Shown piece after piece: positions 63,576-64,000 of a stretch of 64,000 nt of DNA. The first letter of the stretch is position 1, and each line of letters begins with the position of its first letter. The notes below the pieces were generated by a model. It ran no database searches, was not told the origin of the DNA, and was given only the letters and a program-made list of their open reading frames with translations. Made by a program: the position numbers and the translations under genes. The stretch comes from Opitutaceae bacterium (GTDB taxonomy: Bacteria; Verrucomicrobiota; Verrucomicrobiia; Opitutales; Opitutaceae), in the NCBI GenBank assembly GCA_003151515.1, contig PLXS01000002.1, positions 62,001 to 126,000 on the forward strand, in the 5' to 3' direction.

Positions 63576-64000
63576 CGCAGGAGTCCTCCGGCAAGGGGGG
63601 CGAGGGGCGTCATGAGGGCGACGTCGGCCAGGACTCGCGCGAGCCTCCTGCCGATCCTCGCCTCGGCGAGGTCGACAACCCCGAGCAGGATGCCGCTTGC
63701 CGCGGCGCAGAGCGGCGCGGGGCCCGCGCGGCGCCCGACCCAGAGCCAGAATGCGGCCGAGAGGGCCGCGGCGGCCCAGGGCAGCAGCCTCAGCGCCTGG
63801 GCCCTTCCGAGCTGCAGGGCGAGCGAGGTCTGGCCATGGCTGCGGTCAACCTCGTTTTCCCAGACGGATATGAGCGCGCAGTTCGTGAAGCACAGGAGGC
63901 AGAAGAGCCCAAGCGGCGCGGCGAGCCGCCCGCCCCTGACGTCCGGGCGCGCGAGCACGAAAACGGCCGCCCCGGCGCCGATCAGGAGGGCGACGCAGAC
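63572..64000 (-). CDS. UbiA-like prenyltransferase (partial, 5' end outside window)
   Basis: The frame is open to the right edge; the visible 142 residues are the C-terminal half of a membrane protein with about four helices. FCLLCFTNCALISVWENEVDRSHGQTSLALQLGR fits the second Asp-rich motif of UbiA enzymes (D-x3-D region after an N), which attach prenyl chains to aromatic acids. It overlaps the methyltransferase by four bases. The N-terminal half and start lie beyond the window. Confidence 0.55.
   Translation of the reverse strand, partial: VCVALLIGAGAAVFVLARPDVRGGRLAAPLGLFCLLCFTNCALISVWENEVDRSHGQTSLALQLGRAQALRLLPWAAAALSAAFWLWVGRRAGPAPLCAAASGILLGVVDLAEARIGRRLARVLADVALMTPLAPLAGGLLR

Overview
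The window is 64 kb of GC-rich, Gram-negative chromosome. Evidence for the cell type: FadL-type outer-membrane porin, TatC with Tat-exported proteins, and a large secreted glycosidase carrying the FN3/Ig-like and C-terminal modules common in Verrucomicrobiota. The mix of DUF1680, AGE epimerase, ADOP permease and several Opitutales-like hypothetical families suggests Verrucomicrobiota, probably Opitutaceae. That placement is inference from protein style, as there is no rRNA here. No rRNA, CRISPR array, intact tRNA, insertion sequence or prophage was found.

Layout. 1-11,000 is loosely packed accessory DNA of more mixed composition: a secreted GH144-like glucanase cut by the window start, a DoxX-like membrane protein, an unknown protein, a degenerate tRNA-like sequence, an alcohol dehydrogenase, an AGE-family epimerase facing a PfkB sugar kinase, a Tat-signal cupin, a truncated DUF2182 gene and a secreted lyase-like protein. 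11,284-22,030 is mostly transport and envelope: ADOP permease, OPA-type MFS transporter, PhnD-like binding protein, FadL porin, FAD oxidase, an actin-like C-terminal fragment and an APC permease preceded by an overlapping small ORF. 22,088-35,421 is core: HNH nuclease, GAF histidine kinase, glnD, valS, a flavin reductase, gmd-fcl (GDP-L-fucose), tatC and a CPA1 antiporter. 35,411-45,390 holds an aldo/keto reductase, a GH127-like protein, thpR, a secreted unknown, prfB with its programmed +1 frameshift, an ATP-grasp-like unknown and lineage-specific small proteins.

45,421-52,344 is a compact minus-strand operon for assimilatory sulfate reduction with its siroheme cofactor: cysH-cysD-cysNC-cobA-sirB-cysI. 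It is preceded three bases upstream of cysH by a small ORF that ends in a cysteine cluster (five Cys codons in the last ten sense codons). This is the most interesting regulatory signal in the window. 52,480-56,394 carries DUF1697, a VOC protein, a Tat-exported Gfo/Idh/MocA oxidoreductase and a Tat-exported glycosidase. 56,499-64,000 has PIN-PhoH, a minus-strand def-pduO-DUF6580 set (adenosylcobalamin link), an undescribed two-gene plus-strand membrane/coiled-coil unit whose second protein ends in a possible degenerate protease-like domain, and a methyltransferase overlapped with a UbiA-like gene that runs off the window.

Starts were chosen from signal peptides, family starts and overlap geometry. 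Shine-Dalgarno sequences are weak or absent before most genes, so many starts are uncertain by a few codons. GC-rich third positions create many long antisense open frames that are not genes.
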